Source: Candidatus Yanofskybacteria bacterium RIFCSPLOWO2_02_FULL_44_18 (GTDB taxonomy: Bacteria; Patescibacteriota; Minisyncoccia; 2-02-FULL-40-12; GWA2-44-9). Taken from it: a stretch of DNA of 44,127 bases. The DNA is taken from assembly GCA_001794755.1 (NCBI GenBank), contig MGKT01000007.1, forward strand, positions 1 through 44,127, given 5' to 3'. A program made the translations under genes and the position numbers. Below, in pieces: positions 16,955 through 26,298 of this stretch. A model generated the notes under the pieces. It did no database searches and had not been told where the DNA came from. It worked only from the letters and a program-made list of their open reading frames with translations. Within the stretch, counting starts at the first letter, position 1, and every line of letters begins with the position of its first letter.

Positions 16955-18114
16955 ATGTATAAATTCTCTGAACGAGAGTTTTTTTAATCCCCTACCATCA
17001 ACTTAACGGAAAACTTATTAGTACAATACCCCAAAAATATACAGGCGCTACTCAAGGCAAATATTTCAATTTAACAGGCACACTGGCCTTAGTTTTTCTT
17101 ATGATAATCGCCAGAGGATCCGCTGAAAACGGCAGTATTTTTAATCAGATTGTCGGTAAATATATCGAGGAAACAGCCGCATCAATTGTAAGCATCTCCG
17201 AGGCGGAAAATCAATTTGTTGATTCCAGCAATCGAGTTTCTGTCAGCGCGAATGCGTCCGGACAAGGCGGACCGGAATCTCTTCTTCAGCCTTCTCCTAT
17301 TCAAAACAATTCATTCCTGGCATACAATCCCCCGTCTGAAGATTATTTATCAAAAGCCGGCGTTTCCACCAGTCAGATACTCCTATACGAGGTCCAGCCC
17401 GGAGACAATCTTTCTTTCATAGCATCCGATTACGGCGTCAGTGTTAATACCGTTATCTGGGCAAATAGCCTTAAAAACATCGATAGCATATCTCCGGGCC
17501 AAGTATTGAAAATACCGCCCGTTTCCGGTGTAGTTCACGCGGTAAAAAAAGGGGACACGGTTGCCGCCATCGCTAAAAAATACGGCGCGGACGAAAGTCG
17601 AATTATGGCGTTCAACAGCCTGCCGGCAACGGGTGAAGTCAGAGAAGGCGATGAATTAGTCATTCCTGACGGTAAAATCAGTTCTGCGCCCAAATCAAGC
17701 ATCGCGATTAAAAATTCAGCATCAGTATTTTCACACCTAACTGATTTGGGAGAATTCTTCAAATGGCCGGCCACGGGCTTTAATTGGGGTAAAATCCACG
17801 GCCGCAACGGCGTGGACGTAGCTAATGCTTGCGGAACCCCGATATACGCGTCAGCCGACGGCACGGTTACCAGGGCTGATGCCTCCGGCTGGAATGGCGG
17901 ATTCGGCAAGGTAATCAAATTGTCTCACTCCAACGGCACGGAGACTTTGTATGCACACAACAACAAGCTTCTGGTTAATCTTGGTCAGCAGGTTTCCAAG
18001 GGAGAACAAGTCGCTTCCATGGGCAGTACTGGCCGCTCAACCGGATGCCACCTTCATTTTGAAGTTCACGGCGCTCGCAACCCTTTGGCTAAATACTCTA
18101 ATTCAAGCCGCTAA
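16955..18114 (+). CDS. LysM (x2) + M23 peptidase; ATG ORF annotated from 17101, but the true N-terminus probably starts at 16955 with a frameshift at a T7 run
   Basis: YEVQPGDNLSFIASDYGVSVNTVIWAN and HAVKKGDTVAAIAKKYGADESRIMAFN LysMs; HGRNGVDVANACGTPIYASADG...GCHLHFEVHG M23 domain. Confidence 0.85.
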
Positions 18115-19632
18115 AAAAAGTTTTTCGTTGACTCTTAAATTTATCGCTTCGGCGATATTTTTTTCAGTAACTATTTCACTGCCCTCAAGATCGGCCAGAG
18201 TTCTGGATAACTTTTTTATTTTATGAAAAGTGCGGAAAGATAAATTTTTGGCGTTAACGACATCCTTCAGCAATGCTGATGCCTCGGGAGTTGATTGGCA
18301 AAATTTATCAATATTCTTAAAGCTAATTTCAGAATTCGTGAGTATGCCACTGTCTCTGTATCTTTCCGCCTGAATCTTTCTGGCATTTTGTATACTGTCT
18401 CTCATATTTTGAAAATCGCCTTGGGTCGTGGGTATTTTTTGTTCATCCACCTTTTCTCGAGAAACTTGAATTTGAACGTCAATGCGATCCAGAAGAGGGC
18501 CGGAAACTTTTTTTCTGTATTTTATGACATTATATGGCGGGCAGCTGCATATCGCTTTTTCATCGCCGTAATTACCGCACGGACACGGATTCATAGCCGC
18601 CACAAACATAAATTTTGCCGGCAATAACAGAGAACCGGAAACACGCGAAACGGTAACCACTCCTTCTTCCAATGGTTGACGTAAACTTTCGAGAACATTT
18701 CGAGGAAATTCCGGCAATTCATCAAGGAATAAAACTCCCCGATGGGCCAGACTGATTTCTCCCGGCCTTGGCCATGAACCGCCGCCGATGACAGCAGGCG
18801 CAGACGTGTTATGGTGGGGATTGCGAAAAGGCCTCTCCAGTGATAAGGAACCTCCGTTAAATAGGCCGATTGAACTGTATATTTTTGCAACTTCGACAGC
18901 TTCAGTAAATGACATTGGAGGCAGCAATTCCTGCAGTGATTTGGCCAGAATGGTTTTTCCGGAACCGGGCGCACCGCTCATTAATATATTATGGCTTCCG
19001 GCGGCAGCGACAACTAACGCCCTTTTTGCAAAGGCCTGGCCCATAATTGATAAGAATGATATATTCTGCGATTTTATGCTTTTTTCCGGTAATTTTTTGA
19101 CTATCGGCAGGGGAGAAGTGGAGTCAAGATGCGATATAATCTCCATTAAATTTTTGGCCGCGTAAACTTTCAATCCATCAATTATGGCGGCCTCATTTCG
19201 ATTTTCATGGGGAACCCAAAGTTCTTCAAATCCCTGCTCTTTGGCCATAATTGCGATAGGAAGAACTCCATTTATTTTTTTCAGCGAGCCGTCCAGTGAC
19301 ACCTCTCCGACAAAAATTTTTCCAGTAGGATTAAACTCAATTTGCCTGCTTTCGAGCAGATAGGCGATGGCAATGGGCAAATCATACGAGGGTCCTTCTT
19401 TGCGGATATCGGCCGGGGCTAGATTAACTATCACTTTCTTGTGATGGGCGCTCGGCGGCAAAAAACCGCTATTTCTAATAGCGGCCGTAATGCGGTCTTT
19501 GGATTCCTCTACGGCCTTATCTGGCAGGCCAACAATAGTTAGGTTATGCAGTCCTGGAGACGAGTCTACTTCAACATCTATGCGTTGAGCATCAATTCCC
19601 TGAATAGAGGCTGAAAAGATGCGAATGGGCAT
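18103..19632 (-). CDS. comM: YifB/ComM-family Mg-chelatase-like AAA+ ATPase
   Basis: MSGAPGSGKTILAKSLQELLPPMSF, GEISLAHRGVLFLDELPEFPRNVLESLRQPLEEG, AAMNPCPCGNYGD. Confidence 0.94.
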   Translation of the reverse strand: MPIRIFSASIQGIDAQRIDVEVDSSPGLHNLTIVGLPDKAVEESKDRITAAIRNSGFLPPSAHHKKVIVNLAPADIRKEGPSYDLPIAIAYLLESRQIEFNPTGKIFVGEVSLDGSLKKINGVLPIAIMAKEQGFEELWVPHENRNEAAIIDGLKVYAAKNLMEIISHLDSTSPLPIVKKLPEKSIKSQNISFLSIMGQAFAKRALVVAAAGSHNILMSGAPGSGKTILAKSLQELLPPMSFTEAVEVAKIYSSIGLFNGGSLSLERPFRNPHHNTSAPAVIGGGSWPRPGEISLAHRGVLFLDELPEFPRNVLESLRQPLEEGVVTVSRVSGSLLLPAKFMFVAAMNPCPCGNYGDEKAICSCPPYNVIKYRKKVSGPLLDRIDVQIQVSREKVDEQKIPTTQGDFQNMRDSIQNARKIQAERYRDSGILTNSEISFKNIDKFCQSTPEASALLKDVVNAKNLSFRTFHKIKKLSRTLADLEGSEIVTEKNIAEAINLRVNEKLFLAA

Positions 19633-20000
19633 TATTTAATCTTAGCGCAGGAAATACAGAGTTTCGCAACGGGCATGGCTTTTAAACGCTCAGAGTGAAT
19701 TGCTTGGGCGCACTTTTCGCACTTACCGTAGGTGCCGTCATCTATTTTTTTCAGCGTAGTTTGAATATCTTCGAGTTCCTTCTCAAGCTGTTGCTCGTAA
19801 GCGACATTAACGGCCATATCCGACACTTCGCGTACATACGAATCCTCATCGTGCATATCGTCATCATAATTAGGCATTTTAGGGTCGTAGTCGCCTTTAA
19901 TAGACGGGCTTTTTACTGCCACGCTCTCGAGCTCGGTCTTAATTTGATCCTTCCTAGCCTGAAGAATTTCCTTTAGCTTTTGTATTTCTTCGGTGGTCAT
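19632..20000 (-). CDS. TraR/DksA-family zinc-finger protein
   Basis: YGKCEKCAQAIHSERLKAMPVAKLCISCAK. Confidence 0.9.
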   Translation of the reverse strand: MTTEEIQKLKEILQARKDQIKTELESVAVKSPSIKGDYDPKMPNYDDDMHDEDSYVREVSDMAVNVAYEQQLEKELEDIQTTLKKIDDGTYGKCEKCAQAIHSERLKAMPVAKLCISCAKIK

Positions 20001-20233
20001 ATTGCTTTGATATTATTACTAAAATAAAGAAATTTCAAGTAGCAAAAAGCGCGAATCGCCATTTGAGATAGAGTGAGTGTGACGTCGCGCTTAGGTGGTG
20101 TTGTCACACGGCAAGATCGAAGCCGAATTGAAACGACTCCAGTCTTGCCGAATGACAGCATGATTTGCCAAACACCCACAGTTGAGTCAGGTGCTCAGCG
20201 GTATATACAAGGTACTGATGATATTTTAACAAT

Positions 20234-20508
20234 GGTGACAACAGTGTCAATTTGAAACTGTGGATAAGGTGACACCATCACCATGCGTTGGTGTCACCTG
20301 TGGTGTCACCTGCAACTGTCACCATGAAAAATTGGCATAATACATGGATTATTTAATGGTGACATGGTGACACTTCATGGTGACACTTCAAGTGTCACCA
20401 TGACGACAAAGTGACACCAATGGTGTCACCATAAATGCCAACACCGTCACCATGGGTGTCACCTACCATCACCACAAGTGACACCATCACCATGCGTTGG
20501 TGTCACCA
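20234..20508. repeat. cluster of GGTGACA/TGTCACC palindromic repeats
   Basis: 7 GTGACA plus 7 TGTCAC words; exact 30-bp repeat GTGACACCATCACCATGCGTTGGTGTCACC at 20269-20298 and 20478-20507. Confidence 0.95.
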
Positions 20509-21747
20509 TCATTGAGTCCTCAACCTATCAATGGCGGCATACATAGCTTCGCGAGATCCGGCGATAACCAAATATGATTTGCCATTTGCCGTCGAAACAA
20601 TGCCATAGTCTATGCTTGTGTCAGGGTTTGGTCCGTTAATATATCTAATGGCCACGCCCGAATATGTGTTGTCCATAAATTGAGCATCCTTTGGTAACTG
20701 AAGTCCGAACAGTGAATTGAGGTCCGCAGTAATTGTCTGTTCCCAAGATCGAATCGAGTTAGCCATTTGCAAAGGTACCGCTGATTCGGCGATAAGAACA
20801 AGTTTTGTCGGGTTGTTATTTGGCAAAATTGATTTTTGGCCTGCTTTGTCAAAAACCTCCTGCTGGCCGTAGCCAAGCAATACCGATTCGCTGCCTAAAC
20901 TCTGAAGCAAATCATTCGGATATTTAAGCAAAAATATTTGAAGAGCGCTTTCAAATGAAAGGCTTTGGGATGCGCCTTTCTGTGAAAAAATTATGTCATA
21001 ACGATTAAATTGGCCGGCTACACTGGGAATTGATTTTGTGTAATCCGTAAAGAATTTCAGCGGATCATGGCCTGTCGGCATTGATGTTTGTCGTGTCGTG
21101 GGAAAATATTCCGTGAGTTTTTTAACTTCCGGAGTTTGGGTGGGGGTTTCCGACGGAGTCGGGGATTCTATAACAACTTCCGGCTCGCTCATGTCAAAAT
21201 ACCAATACCCCAGTCCGGCCCCGGCCAATAATATCAGAAGAATTATTGTCCAAAGCAATATATTATTCTTTCGTTTTGGCGGGAGAGGGGAAATGGGCAT
21301 GGTGGGCGCCGGACTCGGTTTCGTCGGCAAGGGCGAAGTTGGAACTGGCGTTCTCATTGATCCGGATTTTTCCATTTCACCCAAAGAAATTTTAGGCAAG
21401 GGTCCTGTCGGCTTCGGCGGAATAGGAGGCGGGGCAGGCGTCAGCGCTGGTTTTTGGGGCGGCAGTTCGGTGATTTTCCTGACATCAATTCCGACCGGCT
21501 TTTGCCCGGCTTTTAAATTGGAAATGTCCCCGGCCATGGTTCGGATTGATGATTGGTATTCTTTCGGTGATGGCGGCATCGGCTGGGCCGGACGAGGCGG
21601 AGGAACTACCGGTTTGGGGACAACCTGACTGCTGCTCGGCGCGATAGGAGACGGGGCAGATTGCGACGCACTGGGTTGAGAGGACGAACTCTTGGTTAAT
21701 TCTTTTAACAATTCGTCTATATTCGTCGTTTTTTGAGAATCATCCAT
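20509..21747 (-). CDS. hypothetical Pro/Ser-rich cytoplasmic tail, single TM, extracytoplasmic C-terminal domain
   Basis: 412 aa; NILLWTIILLILLAGAGLGYWYF TM. Confidence 0.8.
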   Translation of the reverse strand: MDDSQKTTNIDELLKELTKSSSSQPSASQSAPSPIAPSSSQVVPKPVVPPPRPAQPMPPSPKEYQSSIRTMAGDISNLKAGQKPVGIDVRKITELPPQKPALTPAPPPIPPKPTGPLPKISLGEMEKSGSMRTPVPTSPLPTKPSPAPTMPISPLPPKRKNNILLWTIILLILLAGAGLGYWYFDMSEPEVVIESPTPSETPTQTPEVKKLTEYFPTTRQTSMPTGHDPLKFFTDYTKSIPSVAGQFNRYDIIFSQKGASQSLSFESALQIFLLKYPNDLLQSLGSESVLLGYGQQEVFDKAGQKSILPNNNPTKLVLIAESAVPLQMANSIRSWEQTITADLNSLFGLQLPKDAQFMDNTYSGVAIRYINGPNPDTSIDYGIVSTANGKSYLVIAGSREAMYAAIDRLRTQ

Positions 21748-21813
21748 CTATGCAAAGGATTAATGTTTAGATTAATTGTAGCACAAATGTGGAACGGCCT
21801 GTGCATATATAAA

Positions 21814-21843
21814 CCAAAGCCCGCCTTTGGTGGCGGGCTTTGG
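21814..21843 (-). terminator. terminator downstream of pnp
   Basis: Perfect 12-bp stem CCAAAGCCCGCC-loop-GGCGGGCTTTGG followed on the minus strand by TTTATATAT. Confidence 0.75.
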
Positions 21844-21854
21844 AAAGATGAATA

Positions 21855-23966
21855 CTATTTCCTGGCTCCTTTTATCGTCAGGTTTACTCTTCCCATATCA
21901 TCAATATTTTTTATCGTAACCGTAACCTCCTGGCCTAACTTCAACACATCAGAGGGACGATTGACTCTTTCCTTGGAAATTTCCGAAACGTGAACCAATC
22001 CTTCTTTGCCAGGCAGATATTCCACCATCGCTCCGAAATCAAAAAGCCGGCTTACTTTACCTTGAAACGTATCTCCGGTTTTCGGTTCGTAAGTTACATC
22101 TTTAATCATGCCGAGGGCCTTTTCCATTCCTTCAGGCTTGTCAGAGGTAATGAACACGGAGCCGTCATCATCGATATCTATCTGGACGCCCGTCTTTTCA
22201 ATGATATCGTTTATGACCTTGCCCTGAGGTCCGATAAGAGCGCCGATTCTCTTAGGATCAATGGTAATCATTTGAATCCTTGGCGCGTGAGGCGAAAGCT
22301 CTGGACGAGAAACGGGTATGGCCTTTGTTATCACATCCAAAATCTCAAGCCGCGCTTTTTTTGCTTGGGCAAGCGTTTCTTCGACGATTCGAGGAGTAAT
22401 TCCTTCGACTTTTACATCCATCTGCATACCGGTTATGCCTTCCCTCGTTCCGGCCACTTTCAAATCCATGTCTCCGTGATGGTCTTCCGGTCCTTGAATA
22501 TCAGTCAAAATTTTATATTTCTCGCATTTATCATCGAACATAATGCCCATGGCAATGCCGGCGGCAGGCGCCTTGATCGGCACGCCGCCGTCCATCAGGG
22601 CCAGTGTTGAACCGCACACTGAAGCCATGGATGAGGAGCCGTTGGATGACAGTATTTCCGAAACCAACCGGATTGTATACGGGAATTCTGTTTTGTTCGG
22701 AATAATGGGCTCAAGAGATCTTTCAGCCAAATAGCCGTGGCCGATATCCCGACGGCTGGGTGTGCCCAATCTTTTGACCTCGCCGACGCTATAGGGAGGG
22801 AAGGCGTAGTGGTGCATGAAACGTTTTTTGGTAAGATTTATCTCCATTGTCTCCAGCCATTGCTCCATGCCCGGAGAAGCGAGGGTCAATATTGAGAGGG
22901 CCTGGGTCGTGCCTCGGTTGAACAGGCCCGAACCATGGGTGTGAGGAAGAATACCGACGTCGGCCGACAAATCCCGCAACTCGTCCAGCTTCCGGCCGTC
23001 AGGACGCTTCTCTCCTTCAAGAATATTTCGATGAACAATACGATCTACTTCTTCTTCAAAAATGACGGAAACTTCGGCCATTTTTTTGCCGAGTTCCGGA
23101 CTTTCTGCAAATTGAGTTCTAATGTACTCTAATGTTTCTTCTTTGGCCTTTCCGATACCTTCGTAAAATTCAGTTTTTGATTTTCCGGGAGCGTAGAGAG
23201 CAGACTCCAATTTAGGCTCGGAAAAATCTTTAACCAGAGCCGCGAGGGCCTGATCATGGTTGAATGTACTTAACTCTTTTTTCTTTTTTCCGATTTCAGA
23301 CGCTATCATTTTTTGAAAGGCTATTATCTCTCCAAACTGGCCGAAAGCCTCGTTGATTGCCCCAGAAATATCTTTCTCAGAGACAATGTTGGCTCCTGCC
23401 TCAATCATGTTTATTCTTTCGGCCGTTCCGGCGACAACAACGTCAAAGTCGCTAGTAATTCTTTCGGCATATGTCGGATTAAATAATATTTTCCCGTCAG
23501 CGCGGCCAACACGCACCCCGGCTACGGGACCGTCCCAAGGAATGTCGGATATCAATAAAGCCAAAGACGAGCCGATCATGGCCGGAATATCGGGATCGTT
23601 TACACCGTCAAAAGAGAGAACCGTGGCCACAACCTGAATCTCATTTCTGATGTTCTGGTTGAACCGAGGGCGGAGAGTGCGGTCAATCAAGCGGCCGGAC
23701 AGTATGGCTTCATCGGAGGGTCGTGTTTCCCTCTTAATCCATTTTGAACCTTTTATTTTGCCAGCAGCGTAATATTTCTCTTCATATTCAACCGAAAGCG
23801 GCATGTAATCAACCGCTTTCTCTTGGCTGGACATCGTAGCATTGCACAGAACGCTTGTTTCGCCGTACTGAATTAAACAAACACCATTGGCTTGGCCGCC
23901 CAAGCGCCCAATTTCAACCGAAAGCGGCTTACCGCCGAAATCAACACTGTATTTTTTTACCGCCAT
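21855..23966 (-). CDS. pnp: polyribonucleotide nucleotidyltransferase (PNPase)
   Basis: 703 aa; RNase PH-like repeats, KH (IGALIGPQGKVINDIIEKTG) and S1 domains. Confidence 0.97.
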   Translation of the reverse strand: MAVKKYSVDFGGKPLSVEIGRLGGQANGVCLIQYGETSVLCNATMSSQEKAVDYMPLSVEYEEKYYAAGKIKGSKWIKRETRPSDEAILSGRLIDRTLRPRFNQNIRNEIQVVATVLSFDGVNDPDIPAMIGSSLALLISDIPWDGPVAGVRVGRADGKILFNPTYAERITSDFDVVVAGTAERINMIEAGANIVSEKDISGAINEAFGQFGEIIAFQKMIASEIGKKKKELSTFNHDQALAALVKDFSEPKLESALYAPGKSKTEFYEGIGKAKEETLEYIRTQFAESPELGKKMAEVSVIFEEEVDRIVHRNILEGEKRPDGRKLDELRDLSADVGILPHTHGSGLFNRGTTQALSILTLASPGMEQWLETMEINLTKKRFMHHYAFPPYSVGEVKRLGTPSRRDIGHGYLAERSLEPIIPNKTEFPYTIRLVSEILSSNGSSSMASVCGSTLALMDGGVPIKAPAAGIAMGIMFDDKCEKYKILTDIQGPEDHHGDMDLKVAGTREGITGMQMDVKVEGITPRIVEETLAQAKKARLEILDVITKAIPVSRPELSPHAPRIQMITIDPKRIGALIGPQGKVINDIIEKTGVQIDIDDDGSVFITSDKPEGMEKALGMIKDVTYEPKTGDTFQGKVSRLFDFGAMVEYLPGKEGLVHVSEISKERVNRPSDVLKLGQEVTVTIKNIDDMGRVNLTIKGARK

Positions 23967-23999
23967 GTGAAATCACCAGCAAAAGAGGAAGAAACAATC

Positions 24000-24036
24000 T
24001 GGCCGAAATCCTCAAAATTTTTAAGAATCTCGGCCA
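24000..24036 (-). promoter_or_regulatory. hairpin in pnp 5' leader
   Basis: TGGCCGA...TCGGCCA 7-bp outer stem extended by AU/GU pairs, 34 nt before the pnp start. Confidence 0.7.
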
Positions 24037-24090
24037 AATGACATTAGCCCCTTTTAGCTTGTTTTGCCGCTTTTACTGATTGTTAATGAA

Positions 24091-24606
24091 TTACCTAAGT
24101 ATAATCTTATCTTTATATTCCTCCAAATCTATGAAGTTATTGGCAGTTTCAATGATGCGTGAGCTGGCCGAGCGGCGGAAAGCAACAACCTCGACAATAA
24201 TACCGCCGTACTGGAGATATTCCACAAGCGGCTCAAAATCACCGTCGCCCGAAACAATAACCACCACATCAAGTTGTTTCGATAGACCGATGGCATCCAC
24301 CGAAAGTCCAACATCCCAGTCCGCCTTTTTCATACCGCCCGGAAATATTTGCAAGTCTTTGCTTTTGAGCTCATAACCCGATTTTTCCAAAGCATCAAAG
24401 AAACTTTTTTCCTCTTCCGTGTCTGATTTTACGACATAAGCAATGGCCCGAGAGAGCTGCCTATTGGCCGAAGCCAATTTGAGCAGTTCCTTGAAATTAA
24501 CTCTGGCCTTGTACAGATTCTTGGCCGAGTGATACATGTTCTGGACATCAACAAACACACCGACGCGGTGATTCTTCCTCTGGGGAGTAGTGATTTTATT
24601 TGACAT
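24091..24606 (-). CDS. NYN-domain (LabA/DUF88-type) putative ribonuclease
   Basis: GVFVDVQNMYHSAKNLY, LDVVVIVSGDGDFEPLVEYLQYGGIIVEVVAF. Confidence 0.9.
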   Translation of the reverse strand: MSNKITTPQRKNHRVGVFVDVQNMYHSAKNLYKARVNFKELLKLASANRQLSRAIAYVVKSDTEEEKSFFDALEKSGYELKSKDLQIFPGGMKKADWDVGLSVDAIGLSKQLDVVVIVSGDGDFEPLVEYLQYGGIIVEVVAFRRSASSRIIETANNFIDLEEYKDKIILR

Positions 24607-24610
24607 GAGA

Positions 24611-24874
24611 TTAATCCAGACCCAGTTTTTTAATCAAAGCGATATGGCGCTTGGGCGCCTCGCGCTTTAAGAAATCAAGCAGTCTCTTTCTTTTGGCAAC
24701 CATTTTCAAAAGGCCCAAACGAGAGCTGTTATCCTTCTGGTGCTTCTTCAGATGTTTGGCGAGTCTGACAATTTCCTCGCTGAAAATGGCTACCTGGGCT
24801 TCGGCTGAACCGGTGTCTTTTTCATGCAGCTGGACGTCCTTTAGGACTTTGACCTTGTCGTCTTTAGTTAACAT
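24611..24874 (-). CDS. rpsO: 30S ribosomal protein S15
   Basis: [54 protein letters not shown]. Confidence 0.97.
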   Translation of the reverse strand: MLTKDDKVKVLKDVQLHEKDTGSAEAQVAIFSEEIVRLAKHLKKHQKDNSSRLGLLKMVAKRKRLLDFLKREAPKRHIALIKKLGLD

Positions 24875-24951
24875 AGCAACGCCAGAATATCATAAATTTT
24901 AGTATCCCGCAACTATTACATTTTGCGACTTAAAGATGTAAAATATCCAAT

Positions 24952-25863
24952 ATGGAAGACGTGAAGAAACTCAAAATCCAATACTTGGAATATCTGGAAA
25001 TAGAGAAAAACAGATCCCCGAAAACGGCGGGAAACTATGGGCGATACTTAGATAGGTTTATTCAATTTTCCAAAGCAAAAAGCGTTAGCGATATCACTGA
25101 GGAAGGTATAAGACAATACCGACTCCATTTAAACAGGGTTCGAGACCAAAGAGGACAGACTTTGAAGAAGACCACTCAAAACTACCACATAATCGCCCTT
25201 AGAAATTTCTTGAAGTACATGACCAAGATCGGCATTAAATGCGTGCCGGCAGATAGAATTGAATTGGGCAAGCAGGAAGACAGGGAAGTGACGTTTTTGG
25301 AACAAGATGAGTTAGACCGCCTCATGGATTCCCCCCAAGGAAAAGAACTTAACGCTCTCCGCGACAAGGCGATTATCTCCACCCTCTTCAGCACGGGCAT
25401 GCGAGTTTCGGAACTGTGCTCTCTCGACAGAGATAGAATTGACACAAAAAGAGGAGAGCTTTCGGTTGTAGGCAAAGGAAAGAAGATCCGGCTTGTCTTT
25501 CTTTCCGATGAAACGAAAAATCACATATCAGAGTACATCAATAAAAGAACTGATGTTGATGAATCGCTTTTTATCAGGATACCGAAAAGGGGATTTGGGA
25601 AAGAAACTAATTTAAGGCTTACCCCCCGGAGCATTCAAAGAATAATACAGAACCATGCCACCAAAGCGGGAATCATGGGGAAAAAAGTGTCTCCACACAC
25701 TTTACGACATTCATTCGCCACTGATTTATTAAGAAACGGGGCCGATATCCGCTCTGTCCAGGCGATGCTCGGACATTCCTCTGTAACGACTACGCAAATA
25801 TACACACATGTGACGGACAAACAACTAAGAGAGATTCATAAGAAATTTCACAATAAAAAATAG
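24952..25863 (+). CDS. tyrosine recombinase/integrase, XerC/XerD-like
   Basis: SAM-like N-terminal domain; GMRVSEL Arg, HTLRHSFATDLL, LGHSSVTTTQIYTHV Tyr. Confidence 0.93.
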   Translation: MEDVKKLKIQYLEYLEIEKNRSPKTAGNYGRYLDRFIQFSKAKSVSDITEEGIRQYRLHLNRVRDQRGQTLKKTTQNYHIIALRNFLKYMTKIGIKCVPADRIELGKQEDREVTFLEQDELDRLMDSPQGKELNALRDKAIISTLFSTGMRVSELCSLDRDRIDTKRGELSVVGKGKKIRLVFLSDETKNHISEYINKRTDVDESLFIRIPKRGFGKETNLRLTPRSIQRIIQNHATKAGIMGKKVSPHTLRHSFATDLLRNGADIRSVQAMLGHSSVTTTQIYTHVTDKQLREIHKKFHNKK

Positions 25864-25914
25864 CCTCTTCGGCCAATCTAAAACAACGAAAAGACATCGG
25901 GATTAAATTTGATA

Positions 25915-26157
25915 TTACTCAACGTAAACTTCCGCTCCCGAATCCGCTTTCTGGTCCACTTTCAGGCCTACGGTTTCGCCTTTCTTGGCTTTGGCCACTT
26001 CTTTGTGATCAATTTGCATTGACCCCACAACTTGGCTGAAGTCGGCGCCATGGCCCTGGAATTTTATATTGTCGCCCACATTAAGGGTTGATTCGAGGTC
26101 TATTATCGCCACCCCGATTTTCCCGTAATAATGGGTAACTGTTCCGACCTTTTTCAT
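25915..26157 (-). CDS. small translation-elongation-factor-like (EF-Tu domain II-like) protein
   Basis: MKKVGTVTHYYGKIGVAIIDLESTLNVGDNIKFQGHGADFSQVVGSMQIDHKEV. Confidence 0.75.
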   Translation of the reverse strand: MKKVGTVTHYYGKIGVAIIDLESTLNVGDNIKFQGHGADFSQVVGSMQIDHKEVAKAKKGETVGLKVDQKADSGAEVYVE

Positions 26158-26235
26158 ATTTCAATTATACGCCTACCTGACCTCTCTTGCAAAATATGTG
26201 GTTTCAAAGCTCGCCATAGCTTTTTTATTAACTCT

Positions 26236-26263
26236 TTGCATATTTTCTATTTTTTAATACTAT
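26236..26263 (+). promoter_or_regulatory. possible sigma70-like promoter for the deaminase gene
   Basis: TTGCAT-N16-TACTAT. Confidence 0.45.
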
Positions 26264-26298
26264 GAGTTATCTTGAACCGATGGAGGTAGGAGAGGGTC

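Noticed and set aside
16962-16985. Rho-independent terminator/attenuator (CTCT-gaacg-AGAG then T7) before the M23 gene
   Set aside because: The stem is only 4 bp, and the same bases fit better as coding sequence with a 1-nt frameshift at the T7 run.
20234-20508. CRISPR array
   Set aside because: Repeat words are short and palindromic, in both orientations and with irregular spacing; no uniform repeats or spacers and no cas genes nearby.
24952-25863. Tyrosine recombinase as integrase of a prophage or integrated element
   Set aside because: No phage or conjugation genes nearby and the protein resembles a housekeeping Xer; it may still act in trans on the tRNA-tail element, but there is no direct evidence.
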